In this document: positions 6,486-8,542 of the stretch, piece after piece | Layout of the letters: each line of letters begins with the position of its first letter | How positions within the stretch are numbered: the first letter of the stretch is position 1 | Origin: Deltaproteobacteria bacterium | GTDB lineage: Bacteria; Desulfobacterota; Dissulfuribacteria; Dissulfuribacterales; UBA3076 | Direction: 5' to 3' | Assembly (NCBI GenBank): GCA_021159445.1 | Contig: JAGGRV010000026.1 | Span: 1 to 8,542, forward strand | DNA length: 8,542 nt | Translations under genes and position numbers: made by a program | The notes under the pieces: generated by a model | The model's input: only the letters and a program-made list of their open reading frames with translations | Databases searched by the model: none | Told to the model about the DNA's origin: nothing

Positions 6486-7477
6486 GGGATCTTCCTCAAG
6501 AACGTGGTCCTCAGAAATATTTCCAACATAAGCAAAATCAGCGCGGGTACAAGAAGATAGGGGTAAAGCTCTCGAAAATGGAAAAATTCCTTGACCTTGA
6601 CCTCAGTCTTCTCTTCCCGGTCTATCATGTCATATATCTCATCCAGTTGTTTGGTGTCCGCGGCCCTAAAATATTTGCCACCTCCTGTTTTCGCAACTTT
6701 TTTCAGGGTTTTCTCATCCAGTTCGACCCTTTGTTGAATAATGTGTGTACCAAAAGGCGTCTTGACCCTGAAAGGGGCCAGTCCCTTTCCTCCCACACCG
6801 ATTGCATAAATCTTGATACCCAGTGTCCGGACCGCCTCCGCAGCCTGCTCAGGTGTGAGATCGCCTGCATTATGTACTCCATCCGTAAGGAGGATCAGGA
6901 TCTTGGATTTTGCCTCCAGGTCTTTTAACCTCTTGCCTCCGATAGCAATAGCAGAGCCTATGTCAGTCCGGTCTCCAGCCATGCCGATCTCCATCTTGTC
7001 TACCAATCCCAGCAGAAGTCCCTTGTCCACTGTCAGAGGGGATTGTGTAAAGGCATCTTCTCCGAAGACAACCAGGCCTATCCTGTCCGTTTCCCTCTTT
7101 TTGATGAACTCGCTGACCACCTTCTTTACAGCAGTAAGCCGGGATACAGGTTTGCCATCCAACTTGAAGTCAAGTGCCTGCATGGAACCGGAGGTGTCCA
7201 AACAGAGCATAATATCCACGCCGGGAGACCGGATTTCACGGGACACATTGTATAGTTGGGGCCGCGCAGCAGCCAACACCAACAGGATAAGACAACCGGC
7301 CCTCAAGGCCATGGGAACCTTTGCCAGAAAACGGCCCCCTCCTCCGGCAAACCGGACCATTCGGGAGGTCATGGAATATGTTATGCCGGGTGGTTTTCTC
7401 CGCAGGCTGAAAAAGACCCACGCTCCCACAACTGCAAGCAGGACGAGGATGACCGGATAGGCAAACCTAAACATCAT
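6482..7477 (-). CDS. batA: BatA, membrane-anchored von Willebrand A protein
   Basis: A 331-residue protein with N-terminal membrane helices (about 6-25 and 56-71), a VWA domain (about 86-290) and a C-terminal helix (about 304-322). The MIDAS residues are all present: Asp94-Thr-Ser96-Gly-Ser98, Thr171 and Asp199 in LLTDGVHNAG. The FGTHIIQQRVELDEKTLKKVA segment (about 244-264) is typical of BatA. Bat VWA proteins are paired with a MoxR ATPase in known systems and are linked to aerotolerance in Bacteroides fragilis and stress tolerance in other bacteria. The gene overlaps both neighbours by 4 nt (ATGA at each end), so it is translationally coupled to the gene before it and to batB. Confidence 0.93.
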   Translation of the reverse strand: MMFRFAYPVILVLLAVVGAWVFFSLRRKPPGITYSMTSRMVRFAGGGGRFLAKVPMALRAGCLILLVLAAARPQLYNVSREIRSPGVDIMLCLDTSGSMQALDFKLDGKPVSRLTAVKKVVSEFIKKRETDRIGLVVFGEDAFTQSPLTVDKGLLLGLVDKMEIGMAGDRTDIGSAIAIGGKRLKDLEAKSKILILLTDGVHNAGDLTPEQAAEAVRTLGIKIYAIGVGGKGLAPFRVKTPFGTHIIQQRVELDEKTLKKVAKTGGGKYFRAADTKQLDEIYDMIDREEKTEVKVKEFFHFRELYPYLLVPALILLMLEIFLRTTFLRKIP

Positions 7478-8421
7478 TGGCCCATTCCCCCGGATACATC
7501 CGTTTCGTGGCCGGTTTCCTGGACCGGGCTGGTCTCCTGGATATAGGAAAGGGCCGTCTTTACATCCTTCTCTTTTCTTGCAGGCGCAGGCACCCTGTCT
7601 GCAAATTTGACCAGGTCTGCCTGTCGCAATAAAGCCAAAAGGGCCCTGTCCTGTTCCCTGTCAATACTGCGGGCAATTTCTTCAGTGGTTAATTCCACGG
7701 CTGGAAATCCCCTTAGTGATCCCAGATACCGCCTCAAAATCTCAGAAAAGCGGAAATAGAAATGCTTGGCATGCCCCTTTTCAAAGAGTCTTTGGGCATC
7801 CAGTTCTTTAATCTCCTTTTTTGCCCGGATGTGCGAAGGGACCTGGGGAATGACAGAGGGCTTTCCATTACGCCTTCTTTTGTACCACCAGAACAGGACG
7901 GACACTATCAGTAAGATACCCAGCAGTCCGGCTACCCAAGGCAGATACTTTAACCACAGGGGCCTTGTCGGAATAATCCCCTGGATAGGCTTCAGCTCAG
8001 CCTCCGCAGGTCTATCTCCCAGATTGGAAATTACTTTCAACGAGACCGGATCGGTCGTAAGGACCTGACTCTTGCCCTCTTTGTCAATATAGCTGAGGGA
8101 GAGCTCCCCTGTCTTCCATGGACCCAGTTGGTCGACCAGGAACCTGATCCTGATCAGGCCAAGCCCTATCCGGCGATCTACAGTGGTCAGGCCTGCAATG
8201 CCCTTGATTTTTGGCTCCGCCGGGAGACGTGCCCCTTCTGGAAGACGATACTTAAGGCAGAGTTCCACAATGCCGCCAACCCTGGCCGAATCCTGGTCAA
8301 TAGAGGCACTCAATGCCGGGCCGGCATCTTTGATGCCATCCTGTGACCACAAAGTGACAGGCTGGACAATGCAGAGCAACATTCCAACAATTAAAGGATA
8401 GATAATCTTGTAACCGTTCAC
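7474..8421 (-). CDS. BatD/DUF4381-like membrane protein, first gene of the bat operon
   Basis: A 315-residue protein if started at GTG (8421-8419). It has an N-terminal hydrophobic export or anchor segment (about 6-25), an extracytoplasmic beta-rich domain (about 33-135), one membrane helix (YLPWVAGLLGILLIVSVLFWWY, about 159-180), and a cytoplasmic helical tail with FYFRFSEILRRYLGSLRGFP (221-240). That tail resembles the C-terminal region of BatD here and of DUF4381-type proteins that sit beside MoxR/VWA clusters, so the assignment is by architecture and context. An ATG 60 nt upstream (8481) is open, but it would translate an Arg/Pro/Gln-rich stretch that is out of frame with a four-helix-bundle remnant and crosses a repeat, so it is less likely. 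Another candidate is ATG at 8382. The Shine-Dalgarno sequence for the GTG is weak (GAAAGG, 13 nt away). The 3' end overlaps batA by 4 nt. Confidence 0.72.
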   Translation of the reverse strand: MNGYKIIYPLIVGMLLCIVQPVTLWSQDGIKDAGPALSASIDQDSARVGGIVELCLKYRLPEGARLPAEPKIKGIAGLTTVDRRIGLGLIRIRFLVDQLGPWKTGELSLSYIDKEGKSQVLTTDPVSLKVISNLGDRPAEAELKPIQGIIPTRPLWLKYLPWVAGLLGILLIVSVLFWWYKRRRNGKPSVIPQVPSHIRAKKEIKELDAQRLFEKGHAKHFYFRFSEILRRYLGSLRGFPAVELTTEEIARSIDREQDRALLALLRQADLVKFADRVPAPARKEKDVKTALSYIQETSPVQETGHETDVSGGMGQ

Positions 8422-8436
8422 GGGTTCAGGGTTACC
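8410..8436. repeat. Dispersed repeat element, second copy
   Basis: GTAACCGTTCACGGGTTCAG continuing to GGTTACC. It has the terminal inverted hexamers GTAACC (8410-8415) and GGTTAC (8430-8435) and shares GTAACCGTTCA and GTTCAG with the copy at 5416-5436. It spans the stop of the four-helix-bundle remnant and the likely GTG start of the first bat gene. Confidence 0.55.
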
Positions 8437-8516
8437 TTTCTTCCGTTGACCTTGCGAGTTAGGTCTCGGGCCAAGTGCCATGCCCCGATATCCTCAAATT
8501 TAGGGGGGTATGACAT
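8418..8516 (-). pseudogene. N-terminal remnant of a four-helix-bundle (S23/IVP-like) protein
   Basis: A 32-codon frame from ATG 8516 with a strong Shine-Dalgarno sequence, GAGGGGA, four bases upstream (8527-8521). It encodes MSYPPKFEDIGAWHLARDL followed by TRKVNG, which has the characteristic 'KFEDxxAWxxARxLT' start of four-helix-bundle proteins of the 23S rRNA intervening-sequence type, normally about 120 residues. After about 25 residues it enters the dispersed repeat at 8410-8436 and stops at TGA (8420-8418). That stop overlaps the GTG of the next gene (GTGA). It is therefore a truncated relic, though still translatable. An in-frame ATG at 8540 could add eight residues. The rest of the family fold is absent downstream. 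Confidence 0.65.
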
Positions 8517-8542
8517 ATGCTCCCCTCGTTCTATTCTCATGC

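Noticed and set aside
6479..6928. A 149-codon open frame on the plus strand.
   Set aside because: It is antisense to the end of batA, with no ribosome-binding site or recognisable domain.
6813..7460. A 215-codon open frame on the plus strand.
   Set aside because: It is antisense to batA, whose VWA motifs are unmistakable, and its product is Ser/Arg/Pro-rich with no domain character.
8422..8481. ATG 8481 as the start of the first bat gene.
   Set aside because: The extra 20 residues are an out-of-frame reading of the four-helix-bundle remnant and the repeat. The hydrophobic export segment begins just after GTG 8421. It is kept only as an alternative.

Overview
The window most resembles a Desulfobacterota (delta-proteobacterial, sulfate-reducer-like) chromosome of medium GC. 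The reasons are a Bat (aerotolerance) operon of the type found there, an HDOD-histidine kinase fusion, several short 'aggttca' and 'tcccccttt' dispersed repeats of a kind I associate with such genomes, and a probable selenoprotein. The taxonomic call is an inference from gene content, not from a marker gene.

Left end (1-718). A 100-codon gene (386 down to 84, minus strand) is interrupted once, at codon 26, by an in-frame TGA. Immediately after that TGA the RNA can fold into a hairpin with a 7-bp upper stem and loop AGGACU. The loop is at the same distance from the UGA as the AGGUCU loop of the E. coli fdhF SECIS, and the flanking bases are alike. The gene is therefore annotated as an unrecognised small selenoprotein with a Cys-Sec pair. 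A 332-bp AT-rich intergenic region separates it from the next, divergent gene.

Middle left (719-1936, plus strand). An HDOD signalling protein ends in a histidine-kinase dimerisation/phosphoacceptor (HisKA) domain with an intact H-box. It has no ATPase domain: the reading frame stops shortly after HisKA, in a C-rich stretch that looks like a dispersed repeat.

Right (8516 down to 1970, minus strand). Six tightly packed genes form a Bat operon in transcription order: a BatD/DUF4381-like membrane protein, BatA, BatB, BatC, BatD and BatE. Most junctions are 4-nt stop/start overlaps or 1-nt gaps. The exception is BatB-BatC, where a tandem-octamer repeat supplies the last 19 codons of batB. BatA and BatB are membrane-anchored von Willebrand A proteins with complete MIDAS motifs. 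BatC and BatE carry TPRs. BatD is a large periplasmic beta-rich protein with a C-terminal anchor. In other bacteria these act with a MoxR AAA+ ATPase and a DUF58 protein in envelope or oxidative stress tolerance; those two partners are not in the window. The operon is preceded by the N-terminal remnant of a four-helix-bundle (S23/IVP-type) gene and another copy of the dispersed repeat. That remnant has a strong ribosome-binding site and may couple translation into the first bat gene.

No tRNA, rRNA, CRISPR array or intact insertion sequence is visible. The most notable item is the candidate selenoprotein with its SECIS element.
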